From an uncultured Gemmataceae bacterium (GTDB taxonomy: Bacteria; Planctomycetota; Planctomycetia; Gemmatales; Gemmataceae): DNA of 64,000 nt. Positions 9,601 to 17,481 of this stretch are shown in pieces. Numbering within the stretch: the first letter of the stretch is position 1; every line of letters starts with the position of its first letter. The notes below the pieces were generated by a model. The model saw only the letters and a program-made list of their open reading frames with translations, was not told where the DNA came from and did no database searches. The position numbers and the translations under genes were made by a program. The stretch is from the NCBI GenBank assembly GCA_937923405.1, contig CALDUY010000001.1:124001-188000 (forward strand), read 5' to 3'.

Positions 9601-9722
9601 AGGAGTATCTACCGTTCGTGCGGGCCTTGGCTTTCACGTTGGATGGCAAGCAGATCGCGACGGCCAACGCCGACTCGACCATCTATCTACTGGAAGCAAC
9701 TGCGCCGGAGGAGAAGAAGTAA
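6657..9722 (+). CDS. Large exported WD40-repeat protein
   Basis: A 1021-residue protein with a hydrophobic N-terminal signal or anchor (residues 8-28), an alpha-helical linker to about residue 105, and then WD40 repeats to the end. I count about 21 repeat ends of the form VKVWD, IRIWE, VRLYD, LKLWD, VKLWS and IYLLE, which would make three seven-bladed propellers. Repeats near 8010-8250 are very alike (TFKGHTAPVT occurs twice), a sign of recent internal duplication. No kinase or protease domain is attached. Such proteins are abundant in Gemmataceae and are presumed to be scaffolds; the partner is unknown. The start at 6657 follows GGAG by 8 bases and gives a good signal sequence; the frame is open to 6510. 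Confidence 0.88.
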   Translation: MSLPAPAIRLFVLVVGLILLVLTPLNRADTRLTAESVAELQKAYQTESDVLLKNKLADRFSPEWLERAEALAKVGGEALKAGRLVEARDSFRRARWSLPSLPVSLPAHVARVLGDGKLRHSGPVHALAFNRAGTRLVTAGADGLVKVWDVANGREVTHYVGHTRSVKAVTFSKDGVWIASAGEDREIRIWETETGKDVQQLTGHAEPISGLAFSPDRQLLVACGQEKIVRLYEIKTGKVQHDLMGNTNQVNGVAFSGDGKWIAAAGTDQHVRIWEAKNGADRTSIKAFGGKVYCIAFHPDSQSVVAGGSDPNVAKRLAIAGGGERQVYEGAEQAVTAVAISTDGKVVAVGSADKRIRLYDAETGAIFRTLSGHDGEITSLAFHPDGSRLASASADQTVQLWELGSTEPSRLLGGEKGAHGDAIWSAVYSPNNDYILTAGRDKLLKLWDARTGAELKTFKGHTAPVTCAIFSPDGKQILSCGGDRVLKLWDLASGNEIRTFKGHTAPVTSAAFSPDGKRIVSGGADRLVKVWDTESGKELASLDGHSAVVSTVAWSPDGKHIASGAGDRTVRLYDGQTYKEERSMRDHAGSVSCLAFSNDSTKLATCGGDSRVLLYDMTLSGPPISFIGHKNVVSSVAISPNGKTLVSGGGDQVIKLWDTSTHQELHSFRGHKNWISSVAFSTDGHYFVSSSVDHTVRIFELGMQSNGTGVGHFREVRAVTVSPDGKLLASAGNDHTVRVWEVATGRERFVFAGHQYPVTALVFLPDSNTLVSAGEDKAIKLWDVHTGKEKLNVREQGQSSEVVVLAAGSNRQFVAWVAQTDKEPAKSIHVVETYDAETGKLLKSINLQDRVKEISSLSFSNDATLCAVGDRQGKAYLFDTASGKPVGEPINASSLPLADLCLTPDKQKLVTADNNGELKVWELAQRSKPLQTMRGHRQPVAAFAMSPDGKHFATSSIDNTVKLWSLDSDKELRSWEFKVPPQEYLPFVRALAFTLDGKQIATANADSTIYLLEATAPEEKK

Positions 9723-9757
9723 CGATCTCGGTTCCTCGCCCAGGAGAGTGAATACCT

Positions 9758-10486
9758 ATGAAGAGACTGATGGCGTGGCTGGTCGGTCTGGGGTTAGTTG
9801 GGCTGGTCTTGCCGAGTGTGGCTGCGCAGAAGGCCGCCGGCAAGGAGCAGGCCAAGGTCAAAGCCGCCCTACGGGAGTTGCAGGATTTCATCGGCGGCTG
9901 GAAAGGATCGGGGTCGCACAAGCTCAATCCCGGCCCACGCGACAAGTTCTGGCCTGAAACGGTCAAGTGGAACTGGCGGTTCAAGGACGACGATTGCTGG
10001 TTGAACGTCGAATTCGACGGCGGCAAATTGTTCAAAAGCGCCGACATTCGCTACCTCCTGGACAAGAAGAAGTATCAACTGACGGCGACTCCGGTCGAGG
10101 GCAAGGAACCGCTCGTCTTCCTCGGCGGACTCCAGGACGATAAGCTCATCTTCGAGCGCACCGATGCCCGGGCCAACGAAGTGCAACGCATCCGCATGAA
10201 CACCGCGGCGGAAGGAATTCGTTTCATCTACATTGTGGATCGTAAAAGTGAAGGTGGTACGATCTGGCGCACCGAGGCGATGGTGCAAAGCACCAAGATC
10301 GGCGAAAGTCTGGCCAAAAAGCCCGGCAAAAAAGGCCCCGAGTGTGTCGTTTCCGGCGGACTAGGTACGATGCCTGTCACCTACATGGGCGAGACCTTCT
10401 ACGTCTGCTGCACCGGCTGTCGCGACGCCTTCAACGAGAATCCCAAGAAGTATGTCGACGAATTCAAAGCGGCTAAGAAGAAGTAA
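9758..10486 (+). CDS. Exported YHS-domain protein
   Basis: A 242-residue protein with a signal peptide (MKRLMAWLVGLGLVGLVLPS, cleavage after AA). Residues 35-185 form a beta-rich domain beginning DFIGGWKGSG, resembling lipocalin/THAP4-like 'weight of evidence' barrels that start with a GxW motif, although this is only a pattern match. The last 45 residues contain VTYMGETFYVCCTGCRDAFNENPKKYVDEF, given here as separate pieces: YMGETFYVCCTGCRDAF then NPKKYVDEF. This is a YHS/TRASH-type metal-binding module with Cys-Cys-x2-Cys. It is 35 bases after the WD40 gene and may share its message. A role in metal handling is inference. Confidence 0.7.
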   Translation: MKRLMAWLVGLGLVGLVLPSVAAQKAAGKEQAKVKAALRELQDFIGGWKGSGSHKLNPGPRDKFWPETVKWNWRFKDDDCWLNVEFDGGKLFKSADIRYLLDKKKYQLTATPVEGKEPLVFLGGLQDDKLIFERTDARANEVQRIRMNTAAEGIRFIYIVDRKSEGGTIWRTEAMVQSTKIGESLAKKPGKKGPECVVSGGLGTMPVTYMGETFYVCCTGCRDAFNENPKKYVDEFKAAKKK

Positions 10487-10509
10487 CTCCATCAAGGCTG
10501 GCTCTACTG

Positions 10510-10690
10510 GTTCATTGCATCTGTTATAGGGAGGTTCGCGTCTTCGAGCTTCGGAGCGGAGGAGGTGGACTCTTTCGGAGCGGAGGACGTAAGTTCTCCG
10601 TGTTTGTGGCGCCCCACAGAGGGCTGACGCCCTCCGCTCAGAGCAGACGAGTTGTTTCTGAGCCGCCCCTCAGTTCAGCTGTAATGAACC
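10510..10690. repeat. MITE-like repeat, copy 1
   Basis: A 181-base intergenic element. Its left end reads GGTTCATTGCATCTG and its right end, reverse-complemented, reads GGTTCATTACAGCTG, so it has imperfect 15-base terminal inverted repeats. An inverted, diverged copy lies at 41808-41970, and the two share a 23-base exact block. This copy carries a direct duplication of TTCGGAGCGGAGGA that explains its extra length, and an internal palindrome GAGGGCTGACGCCCTC. It lies between the YHS gene and the next hydrolase gene. It has no coding capacity of its own. Confidence 0.7.
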
Positions 10691-10731
10691 TTTACTGCCG
10701 TTGCTCCTACGGCGCGAGGAGATGCCCTATC

Positions 10732-12090
10732 ATGAATGCTCGACTCCTGGTATGTTGCACCAGCGGGGTGCTACTCCCGGCCATTTTCCTTACCTTGGCT
10801 GCGAAAGATCGCCTGGTCGATTCCCCTTGGGAGGCGATGCATCACGGCTACATCCTCGCCAATCCGCCCATGTCGTTTACACGAACTTCAGAGATCTCTG
10901 AAGTGAAATCTAAAAGGGGCGGCGGCGGGAACCACACCGTTGGCGTTGTCCAGGAGCGGCTAGCGACGCTTCGCCACAAACACAAGGACCAACCGACGGC
11001 ACCTAGTGTGATTCAAGCATTTTTGCAGCCGCCCGCCGAGTACGAGGGCAAGTTCGGTGACTATCGCTCGGTACTGAAGTTCGACGATGGCTCGCCCGTC
11101 CGCACGCCTCAGGACTGGTTGCGAAGGCGAGCGGAGATTCTCCGCTACTGGCATGGGGTGATGGGGGCTTGGCCCGCGCTGGTCGAGAAGCCCCAGATCA
11201 AATACCAGGAGAAGGAGCAGGTCAAGAACTTCACGCGGCACAAGGTGGAGATCGAGGTCATTCCGGGGCGGTTGGTTGGCCCGCAATATCTGTTGATCCC
11301 GGACGGACAGGGACCTTTCCCGGCGGTGGTGATCACATGGTACAACTCGACTGACAGCGCCGGGCTGAATCCCAAGGTTCGCGATAAGTTCGATTTCGGT
11401 TACCAATTGGCCCAGCGCGGCTTCGTGACCTTGTGTGTCGGCAACGTGGGATCGGCGGATCCACGAATCGTTGACGGAAAGGCTGGGGTGCAGCCGCTGT
11501 CGTACCTGGCCTACGCGGCTGCGAACTGTCGCAACGCCCTGGCGAACCTGCCTCAGGTAGACCCTCGGCGCATCGGCATCTTGGGGCATTCGTTTGGCGG
11601 CAAGTGGGCTATGTTCGCCTCTTGTCTGAACGAGCAGTTCGCCTGCGCCGTGTGGGGCGATCCGGGCATCGTCTGGAACGAGAAAGACCCCAACGCCAAC
11701 TACTGGGAGAAATGGTATCTGGGGTACGACTTCTCCCAGCCGGCCGAACGGCAGCGGCGTCCGGGGGTCGTCACCAAGGATAACCCACGGACGGGCGCAT
11801 ACAAGCAACTAGTCGCCGCTGGCCGCGACCTGCACGAGTTGCACGCCCTGATGGCTCCCCGGCCGTTTCTCGTGTCTGGCGGGGGCCAGGATCGGCCCGA
11901 TCACTGGACGGCGCTGAACCACACCATCGCGGTCAACACGCTTCTCGGTCACACTGGCCGCGTGGGCATGACTATGCGAGACGGCCACACGCCTACGCCC
12001 GAAGCGAACCGTCAGGCGTTCGCATTTCTGGAACACTTCCTCAAACCTCCGCAGCAGCCGGCGATGAAACAGTCTCGTGATCCGCAATGA
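10732..12090 (+). CDS. Alpha/beta hydrolase (dienelactone hydrolase / acetylxylan esterase-like)
   Basis: A 452-residue hydrolase. The nucleophile elbow GHSFGGKWAMFA lies about two thirds along, with GGGQDRPDHW (acid region) and MRDGHTPTPE (catalytic His) in the right order. The preceding VVITWYNS is the oxyanion strand. A weak hydrophobic N-terminus (LLVCCTSGVLLPAIFLTLA) suggests export. The family includes glucuronoyl and acetyl esterases acting on plant polysaccharides, but no specific substrate can be assigned. The ATG at 10732 follows GAGGAG. The frame is open to 10600, but that extra part is the repeat at 10510-10690 and is not coding. Confidence 0.78.
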   Translation: MNARLLVCCTSGVLLPAIFLTLAAKDRLVDSPWEAMHHGYILANPPMSFTRTSEISEVKSKRGGGGNHTVGVVQERLATLRHKHKDQPTAPSVIQAFLQPPAEYEGKFGDYRSVLKFDDGSPVRTPQDWLRRRAEILRYWHGVMGAWPALVEKPQIKYQEKEQVKNFTRHKVEIEVIPGRLVGPQYLLIPDGQGPFPAVVITWYNSTDSAGLNPKVRDKFDFGYQLAQRGFVTLCVGNVGSADPRIVDGKAGVQPLSYLAYAAANCRNALANLPQVDPRRIGILGHSFGGKWAMFASCLNEQFACAVWGDPGIVWNEKDPNANYWEKWYLGYDFSQPAERQRRPGVVTKDNPRTGAYKQLVAAGRDLHELHALMAPRPFLVSGGGQDRPDHWTALNHTIAVNTLLGHTGRVGMTMRDGHTPTPEANRQAFAFLEHFLKPPQQPAMKQSRDPQ

Positions 12091-12253
12091 CTGCCAGGCT
12101 ATAAGCCGAAATGGTCCAGACCGGAGCGTAGACCGAGGCGGAACTCGAAGTGAAACAGCGAACCGCTCTGGAATTCGGAGTTGATTTCGTGACGGCAGCC
12201 GCTATACATGCTCCCCTTGCGTTCTGTGTAGCTGGATGTTCGGGAGATGGGTC

Positions 12254-12538
12254 ATGCGACGGATTCGCGACCTGCTGGGACTGTTGCTACTGGGAATGGC
12301 TGCGGTGAATGGCTGCGAAAGCCGCGATAACTACGTTCGACCGCCGAAGCCTCCCGAGGAGTTCAACGCGCCACCGGCCAACGATCCACGGTACACCGGA
12401 CCGATCGAGTATCCTCGTGAGGTGATGGAACAAGATCCGCTGCTGAAACGGGCCAAGGAAAACAAAACCCCCAATCCGCTGAACAGCCCGCGCGCAGGCG
12501 GTGCAGGCGGTCCGGCGATGCGACCGGGTGGATTCTGA
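12254..12538 (+). CDS. Small proline-rich lipoprotein
   Basis: A 94-residue protein with a lipobox: LLGLLLLGMAAVNGC, lipid-modified Cys near residue 21. The mature part is rich in Pro, Asn and Gly (RPPKPPEEF, PRAGGAGGPAMRPGGF) and has no recognisable domain. GGGAGA precedes the ATG by 8 bases; an ATG 18 bases upstream (12236) is less likely. It stands between the esterase-like gene and nadA. Function unknown. Confidence 0.6.
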   Translation: MRRIRDLLGLLLLGMAAVNGCESRDNYVRPPKPPEEFNAPPANDPRYTGPIEYPREVMEQDPLLKRAKENKTPNPLNSPRAGGAGGPAMRPGGF

Positions 12539-12558
12539 GCCGAATGCGAAGATGAACC

Positions 12559-12602
12559 GAGGCGCTGAATTTCAGTAGAATTCTCTGCTGAGCCAGCGCC
12601 TC
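12559..12602. promoter_or_regulatory. Hairpin upstream of nadA
   Basis: GAGGCGCTG and CAGCGCCTC form a perfect 9-bp stem around a 26-base loop that itself contains AATTTCAGTAGAATT. It lies 20 bases after the lipoprotein stop and 48 bases before the nadA start. It may be the terminator of the lipoprotein gene or a leader structure of nadA. It does not resemble a known NAD riboswitch. Confidence 0.35.
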
Positions 12603-12650
12603 GCTGCATAGACTGTAGATAAGAGTACGATCCCCAGAGACGCACCAGCC

Positions 12651-13586
12651 ATGACCACGCTGTTGACCGACCTGCGTGAAGAGATTCTCGAACTGAAACG
12701 AGCCAAAGATGCCACGATCCTGGCACATTATTATCAGGAAGGCGAAATTCAGGAACTGGCCGACTTTGTGGGCGACAGTCTGAATCTCTCGCGGGCGGCA
12801 ACCAAGGTAACGACGTCGACCATCGTCTTCTGCGGCGTGCATTTCATGGCGGAGACGGCGAAGATTCTCAACCGGTCCAAGCGAGTGCTGTTGCCGGACC
12901 TCAAAGCGGGGTGTAGCCTTGCCGAGGCCGCCCCTCCGGAGAAGCTGGCCCGCTATCAAGAGATGCTCCGCATCGATGGGCGCAAGTTTCAGACCGTGAC
13001 CTACATCAACTCGACTGCGGGCGTCAAGGCCTTGTCCGATTGGATCGTCACCTCTGGCAATGCCGAGCAGATTATCCGTCGCGTCCCCGAAGAGTACGAG
13101 ATCTTGTTTGTGCCTGATCGGCACCTAGGACAGTATCTTTCCGAGTTGACCGGACGAAAGATGATCCTCTGGGACGGGGCGTGCATCGTTCACGAGATCT
13201 TTTCCGTTGGCGATCTGCTCGCCCTGAAGCGGAAGCTGCCGCACAGCATCACCATTGCTCATCCGGAGTGCCCAGCGAATATCCGTGAGCATTCAGAGTT
13301 TGTCGGCGGCACCGAGGCGATGGTTCGCTTCGTCGGTCAGCACACTACGCCGACCGACTTCCTGGTCGCTACCGAGGCGAACATGATGTGGCGGCTACAG
13401 ACCTTGTATCCCCAGCATCGCTTCCATCCTGTACCGGGTATCACCTGCGCCTGCAACAAGTGTCCGCACATGGGCTTGAACACGCTGGAAAAGGTGCGGG
13501 ACTGCCTGATTCGTGGTGAGCCGGAGATCCACTGGCAGCCGGAGTTCGAGCGAGCCAAGGAAGTGCTAGAGCGTAGTTTGTTGTGA
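12651..13586 (+). CDS. nadA: Quinolinate synthase A
   Basis: NadA condenses iminoaspartate with dihydroxyacetone phosphate to quinolinate in NAD synthesis and carries one oxygen-sensitive [4Fe-4S] cluster. The 311-residue protein has the N-terminal signature [20 protein letters not shown], repeated domain motifs [15 protein letters not shown] and HPECP, and the C-terminal [11 protein letters not shown]. The three cluster cysteines fit FCGVHF, HPECP and the CACNKC region. Length is that of the short NadA type. No nadB or nadC is adjacent. Confidence 0.95.
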   Translation: MTTLLTDLREEILELKRAKDATILAHYYQEGEIQELADFVGDSLNLSRAATKVTTSTIVFCGVHFMAETAKILNRSKRVLLPDLKAGCSLAEAAPPEKLARYQEMLRIDGRKFQTVTYINSTAGVKALSDWIVTSGNAEQIIRRVPEEYEILFVPDRHLGQYLSELTGRKMILWDGACIVHEIFSVGDLLALKRKLPHSITIAHPECPANIREHSEFVGGTEAMVRFVGQHTTPTDFLVATEANMMWRLQTLYPQHRFHPVPGITCACNKCPHMGLNTLEKVRDCLIRGEPEIHWQPEFERAKEVLERSLL

Positions 13587-13629
13587 TCCTTCTTCGAACA
13601 GACCGCATGGGTAGGAGGCCAACCGAGCG

Positions 13630-14283
13630 ATGCAGCTGATCCCCCCCCGCTTTCTGTTTCGCGTCAGTCATCCGTGTCGGTTCGTGCCGGACATTCCGGA
13701 CGATGAGGAGGAGTTGTTCCATCTGCCGGAAGCGTGTCGGCTGGACAACTTCGCAGAAGTGGATGGCAAAGAAAACTTCGCCGACGTTCGCATCGCCTGG
13801 AATGACTCCGGGTTGGCCTTCGAGGTCGAGGTACGCGGGAAGGAACATCTGCCGATCGGCGATGCCTCGAAGCCGCGTTTTTCCGATGGGCTATCGCTGT
13901 GGATCGACACGCGCGGAGCGAGAACCAGTCATCGAGCTAGCCGGTTTTGCCATCAGTTTCACGCTCTGCCAACCGGTGGTGGCCCCGACCGTGACGAACC
14001 CGTGGTGGTGCAACAGAAGATCCACCGTGCGACCCAGGATGCGCCGTTGGCTCCCGAGGGACTGATCGCCTTTCGCAGTCGTCGGACAGCAACGGGGTAT
14101 CGGCTAGCCCTGTTTTTGCCCAGCGAGGCGTTGACCGGCTATGACCCGGAGCAAAATCCGCGTCTGGGGCTGTTCTATCTGGTCCGCGACTCGGAGCGCG
14201 GCGAGCAGAGCCTCACCACGGCGACGGATTTGCCTTACGCCGAGGATCCTACGCTCTGGGCTGTGCTGGAATTGGTGAAGTAG
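13630..14283 (+). CDS. Carbohydrate-binding (CBM9/DOMON)-like protein
   Basis: A 217-residue protein without a signal peptide. The pattern ADVRIAWNDSGLAFEVEVRGK followed by FSDGLSLWIDTRG and, near the end, TGYRLALFLPSEALTGYDP and LGLFYLVRDSERGEQSLTT matches the beta-sandwich of CBM9-like and DOMON domains found next to sugar enzymes in planctomycetes. Only the pattern is seen; no ligand residues can be named. AGGAGG lies 12 bases upstream of the ATG. It follows nadA by 43 bases and converges on infA, with a hairpin in between. Confidence 0.55.
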   Translation: MQLIPPRFLFRVSHPCRFVPDIPDDEEELFHLPEACRLDNFAEVDGKENFADVRIAWNDSGLAFEVEVRGKEHLPIGDASKPRFSDGLSLWIDTRGARTSHRASRFCHQFHALPTGGGPDRDEPVVVQQKIHRATQDAPLAPEGLIAFRSRRTATGYRLALFLPSEALTGYDPEQNPRLGLFYLVRDSERGEQSLTTATDLPYAEDPTLWAVLELVK

Positions 14284-14349
14284 AAGGTGACTCCAGCAGA
14301 GGTGAAGTCAAACGCTCCCAAGAATCAAGCAGCGCAATACAGTAGTCTC

Positions 14350-14378
14350 ACCGAGTACTCTACAGGTTGGTACTCGGT
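14350..14378. terminator. Bidirectional hairpin between convergent genes
   Basis: ACCGAGTAC and GTACTCGGT pair perfectly (9 bp) around an 11-base loop. The hairpin lies between the stop of the CBM-like gene (plus) and the stop of infA (minus), the expected place for a shared terminator. T runs are short on both sides. Confidence 0.45.
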
Positions 14379-14410
14379 AACGAAGCGATTGACGAAAAGA
14401 TCTAACAGAC

Positions 14411-14659
14411 TCAGGGTTGCTCTTGCGCTTCGGGCTTGCGAAGCGGTCCACGGTAGGTGATCCGCCCTTTGGTGATGTCGTAAGGGGAGATCGAAACAGT
14501 CACAATGTCGCCTGGCAGGATGCGGATAAAGTTCTTGCGAATCTTCCCCGCGATGTGGGCAATAATCTCCAGCCCATTATCGAGTTTGACTCGGAACTGT
14601 GTGTTGGCCAGGGAGGCAATCACCTTTCCCTGGACCAGGATCCCTTCTTCTTTCGCCAT
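14411..14659 (-). CDS. infA: Translation initiation factor IF-1
   Basis: IF-1 is an OB-fold protein that binds the ribosomal A site during initiation. The 82-residue sequence shows [20 protein letters not shown] at the start, then [17 protein letters not shown] and GRITYRG, all hallmarks of the family. It carries about ten extra C-terminal residues (KPEAQEQP end) compared with the usual 72. The start at 14659 is preceded by GGAG 6 bases upstream and begins at the conserved MAKE. The gene is monocistronic in this window. Confidence 0.95.
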   Translation of the reverse strand: MAKEEGILVQGKVIASLANTQFRVKLDNGLEIIAHIAGKIRKNFIRILPGDIVTVSISPYDITKGRITYRGPLRKPEAQEQP

Positions 14660-14833
14660 AATTTCTCCACTACTGGACAAGCAGGAATCAACGAGGAAAG
14701 GCGGCACTGTACATCCCTCCCTCTCGGCCTCAGTGGCGATCCTGCGAGAGTCGCCTCATCCGCTCTTCGAAACAGTTTGAGACCGGTCTGTTTATCTTAT
14801 CGTAATCGAAAACATCCGAACAGAGCGATTTTT

Positions 14834-15271
14834 TTATCGTCGTGGGAAACGCCCTTGTTGCTCGCTAACAAAACTAGCCAGTGTGGTCGTCCGCAGAAAC
14901 GAAGTCAACTGTTCTCGTAAGGCGAGGATGGCATCGTGCAAGGGGCAATGTGGCCCTGTGCCGCAGTAGCTGGGACCGAACGGACAGCCAACATTGTTCT
15001 CCAACCGCTCAAACGGAGCGATCACGTCGAACAGGTTGATGGTGTCGGGAGGCTGAGCCAGCCAGTAGCCGCCCCCGGGACCGGGTGAACCATTGACGAT
15101 CCCAACTTGAGACAGCGTCGTCAGCACCTTGGCCACAATCGGACGGGGCAGCTGGCGATACTCGGCGAGTTCGGCGGAGTTGAGCTTCACTGGCTTGTCG
15201 CCATCGTAGACCTCGGCCAAGCGACTGACGGCGGCGAGGGCTGTCTGTGCCAGTTTACCATACGGCGTCAT
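14834..15271 (-). CDS. Rrf2-family Fe-S regulator
   Basis: A 145-residue winged-helix regulator. MTPYGKLAQTALAAVSRLAE and LPRPIVAKVLTTLSQVGIV are the DNA-binding half, GPGGGYWLA the Rrf2 wing, and GCPFGPSYCGTGPHCPLHDA provides three cysteines placed like the [2Fe-2S] ligands of IscR/NsrR. The ATG overlaps the stop of the NrfD-type gene (ATGA), so it is co-translated with the quinol-oxidising module. That position suggests it senses redox state, Fe-S status or NO and controls this operon and the divergent nap operon. That last point is inference. Confidence 0.85.
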   Translation of the reverse strand: MTPYGKLAQTALAAVSRLAEVYDGDKPVKLNSAELAEYRQLPRPIVAKVLTTLSQVGIVNGSPGPGGGYWLAQPPDTINLFDVIAPFERLENNVGCPFGPSYCGTGPHCPLHDAILALREQLTSFLRTTTLASFVSEQQGRFPRR

Positions 15272-16530
15272 GGCATCTCCGTAGCTGGAGTCAACTCCGT
15301 GGCCTCGGTTAATTTCATCTCGTCGGTGAAGACGGCAACGGCCACCCGCAGCATGGCGGTCAGAATCAGCAAGCCAAAGGCCCAGATGCCTGCCGTCACC
15401 TTCCACTCGGTTAGACTAGGGCTATATTCGACGACTTCATGGAGCGTTGAAGGAATAAAACCAGGGATAATCAGGCCCATGCCTTTCTCGATCCAGATGC
15501 CAACAATGACACACAAACAGGCGACAAGGCGGGTTTTGCTCCGCTGGATCGCCGCGGGAGTGAAAAACAGCACGGTGCCGACGAGATTCAGCACAACCGC
15601 CGACCAGATCCACGGCACTAGCCCATACTTGCCATGATCGCCAAAGAAGAGATACTTAGCCGAGGCTAAGTGCGATCCTCCTGCATAAAAGAGAGTAAAT
15701 AGCTCTGAGAACAGCATCAATAGATTGATGGCGGCGGCGACACGGATAATCTGCACCAGTAAGCGTGACGGGCCGGGCTGGATCGGCAAGTCAGATCCCA
15801 GCCGCACTACACGCATCACAAGCAGGATGAAGGCCGGTCCAGAGACAAACGCCGACGCCAGAAACCGCGGAGCCAGCAGCGCCGTGTTCCAGAACGGTCG
15901 ACCGCCCAGGCCGCAGTACAGAAACGCCGTCACTGTGTGAATGCTGATGGCCCAGAAGATTGACAGGTAGACAAATGGGATATACCAGATCGGGTTAGGC
16001 TTCCTTCCGAGAAAACGCATGTAGAGCAAATAACCGACGACGTGCAGATTGATCAGCAGGTAGCCGTTCAGCACGATGATGTCCCAGGTGAGCATCGAGA
16101 TGGGCCAGTTGAACTTGCCGATGCCGGGAATCATGTGCCAGAAGCGATCGGGTCGGCCCAGATCGACGACGACGCTGAGCGTACTCATGACGATGGCGGC
16201 AATGGCGAGAAGCTCGCCAATGATGACCACGTCGTGCATCTCGTGGTCGTCGTAGAGATAGGCCGGAATGACCATCATCACGCCGCCGGCAGCGAGACCG
16301 ACGCAGAAGGTGAAGTTGGCGATGTACAGCCCCCAGCTGACGTGGTCGGTCATGTTGGTGCGGATCATACCATCGCGCACCTGCACGGCCCAGGCGTTGG
16401 CCCCGACCAGGGCAACGGCGGTCAGCACGAACATCCAGGTGTAAAACACCCAGCCACCCTCCGTCGCGACGTGCAGCGACTGACGAAGGAAACGCAAGTA
16501 GCTCAGAGCGGGTAGCGGAGTGGTGGACAT
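15268..16530 (-). CDS. NrfD/PsrC-type membrane quinol dehydrogenase subunit
   Basis: A 420-residue integral membrane protein with about ten hydrophobic helices. The family signatures DHVSWGLYIANFTFCVGLAA and VVVDLGRPDRFWHM are clear. Such subunits bind quinol and pass electrons to a partner Fe-S protein on the periplasmic face. Here the partner is the gene directly upstream (15-base gap), and beyond it lies a tetraheme lipoprotein. The order cytochrome - Fe-S protein - NrfD, divergent from napDAB, points to electron delivery to nitrate reductase in place of NapC or NapGH. No napC, napG or napH is present in the window. Confidence 0.9.
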   Translation of the reverse strand: MSTTPLPALSYLRFLRQSLHVATEGGWVFYTWMFVLTAVALVGANAWAVQVRDGMIRTNMTDHVSWGLYIANFTFCVGLAAGGVMMVIPAYLYDDHEMHDVVIIGELLAIAAIVMSTLSVVVDLGRPDRFWHMIPGIGKFNWPISMLTWDIIVLNGYLLINLHVVGYLLYMRFLGRKPNPIWYIPFVYLSIFWAISIHTVTAFLYCGLGGRPFWNTALLAPRFLASAFVSGPAFILLVMRVVRLGSDLPIQPGPSRLLVQIIRVAAAINLLMLFSELFTLFYAGGSHLASAKYLFFGDHGKYGLVPWIWSAVVLNLVGTVLFFTPAAIQRSKTRLVACLCVIVGIWIEKGMGLIIPGFIPSTLHEVVEYSPSLTEWKVTAGIWAFGLLILTAMLRVAVAVFTDEMKLTEATELTPATEMP

Positions 16531-16545
16531 TATCTTTTCCGGATT

Positions 16546-17481
16546 TTACTTATCGAAAAAGTAGTAAAAGCGCGGTTTCGTTCCCAGTTCTTCCTTCAGC
16601 ACGAAGACCCGCTTGTTTTCCAACACCCAACGGATTTCGCTGTCGGGGTCGAGGATGTTGCCGAACACTCGCGCTCCGGTGGGGCAGGCTTCCAGGCAGG
16701 CCGGCATTCGCCCTTCCCGCGTGCGGTGCAGGCAGAAAGTACACTTCTCCATCACTCCTTGGGGGCGGATGCGGTTGGACAGATAGCTTTGGTTGGGGTT
16801 GACCTCATCGGGCGGCACCTCGGGTTTGGTCCAGTTGAAGCGTCGGGCGTGGTACGGGCAGGCCGCCTCGCAGTAGCGGCAACCGATGCACCAGTTGTAA
16901 TCGACGACGACGATGCCATCGGACTCCTGCCAGGTCGCTTCGATCGGACAGGCCGAGACGCACGGCGGATTTTCGCACTGTTGGCACTGCACCGGCATGT
17001 AGTACTTGTCCTTGCCCGGCACCGGACGATCGTAGGTGGTGTTGCCCTTCTCGAAATCGATGCCGCCCTTTTGCATCTCGAAGACGCGGATGTAACTCTG
17101 ATTGCTGGGGCGATCGTGGTTGTTTTCGACATGGCAGGCCTCGGCACACTTGCGACAACCGATGCAAATGCTGAGATTCAGCGCGTAGGCAAAGACCACG
17201 CCGGGGATCGGCTTGTGATCCTTCACTGTGACCGGTTTGCCCGTCTCCTTGCGGGCCTCGAACGTCAGCTTGTGGAGGATGACTTGCAGTTGCTCACGGG
17301 TCAGCTCACGGTAGTGCTTTTGGAAAAACTCGTCGCGGTCCAGCGAACTGGCCCACTCGACCATCGGTTTGAGAGCGGCGGCCCAGGCGGCCAGACCCAG
17401 GGTGGCGGCCCCGGCCTTCAGCGTGGTGCGACGATCCACCTCGCCGACCACAGGAAGCGAGAACGGCTTCTTCTCACTCAT
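16546..17481 (-). CDS. Periplasmic 4Fe-4S ferredoxin-type subunit (NrfC/DsrO-like)
   Basis: A 311-residue Fe-S protein with a twin-arginine leader (DRRTTLKAGAATLGLAAWAA). The four cluster motifs are CIGCRKCAEAC, CQQCENPPCVSACP, CIGCRYCEAACP and CTFCLHRTREG...CLEACP, as in NrfC, DsrO, TtrB and PsrB, implying four clusters and export through Tat. It would link the NrfD quinol site to the tetraheme lipoprotein or to NapB. The start at 17481 follows GAGGT by 5 bases; the frame is open to 17517. It overlaps the cytochrome gene by 8 bases. Confidence 0.9.
   Translation of the reverse strand: MSEKKPFSLPVVGEVDRRTTLKAGAATLGLAAWAAALKPMVEWASSLDRDEFFQKHYRELTREQLQVILHKLTFEARKETGKPVTVKDHKPIPGVVFAYALNLSICIGCRKCAEACHVENNHDRPSNQSYIRVFEMQKGGIDFEKGNTTYDRPVPGKDKYYMPVQCQQCENPPCVSACPIEATWQESDGIVVVDYNWCIGCRYCEAACPYHARRFNWTKPEVPPDEVNPNQSYLSNRIRPQGVMEKCTFCLHRTREGRMPACLEACPTGARVFGNILDPDSEIRWVLENKRVFVLKEELGTKPRFYYFFDK

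Noticed and set aside
10600-10731. N-terminal extension of the esterase-like protein
   Set aside because: The stretch is the MITE-like repeat; its inverted copy at 41808 is clearly intergenic, and the ATG at 10732 has a ribosome binding site.
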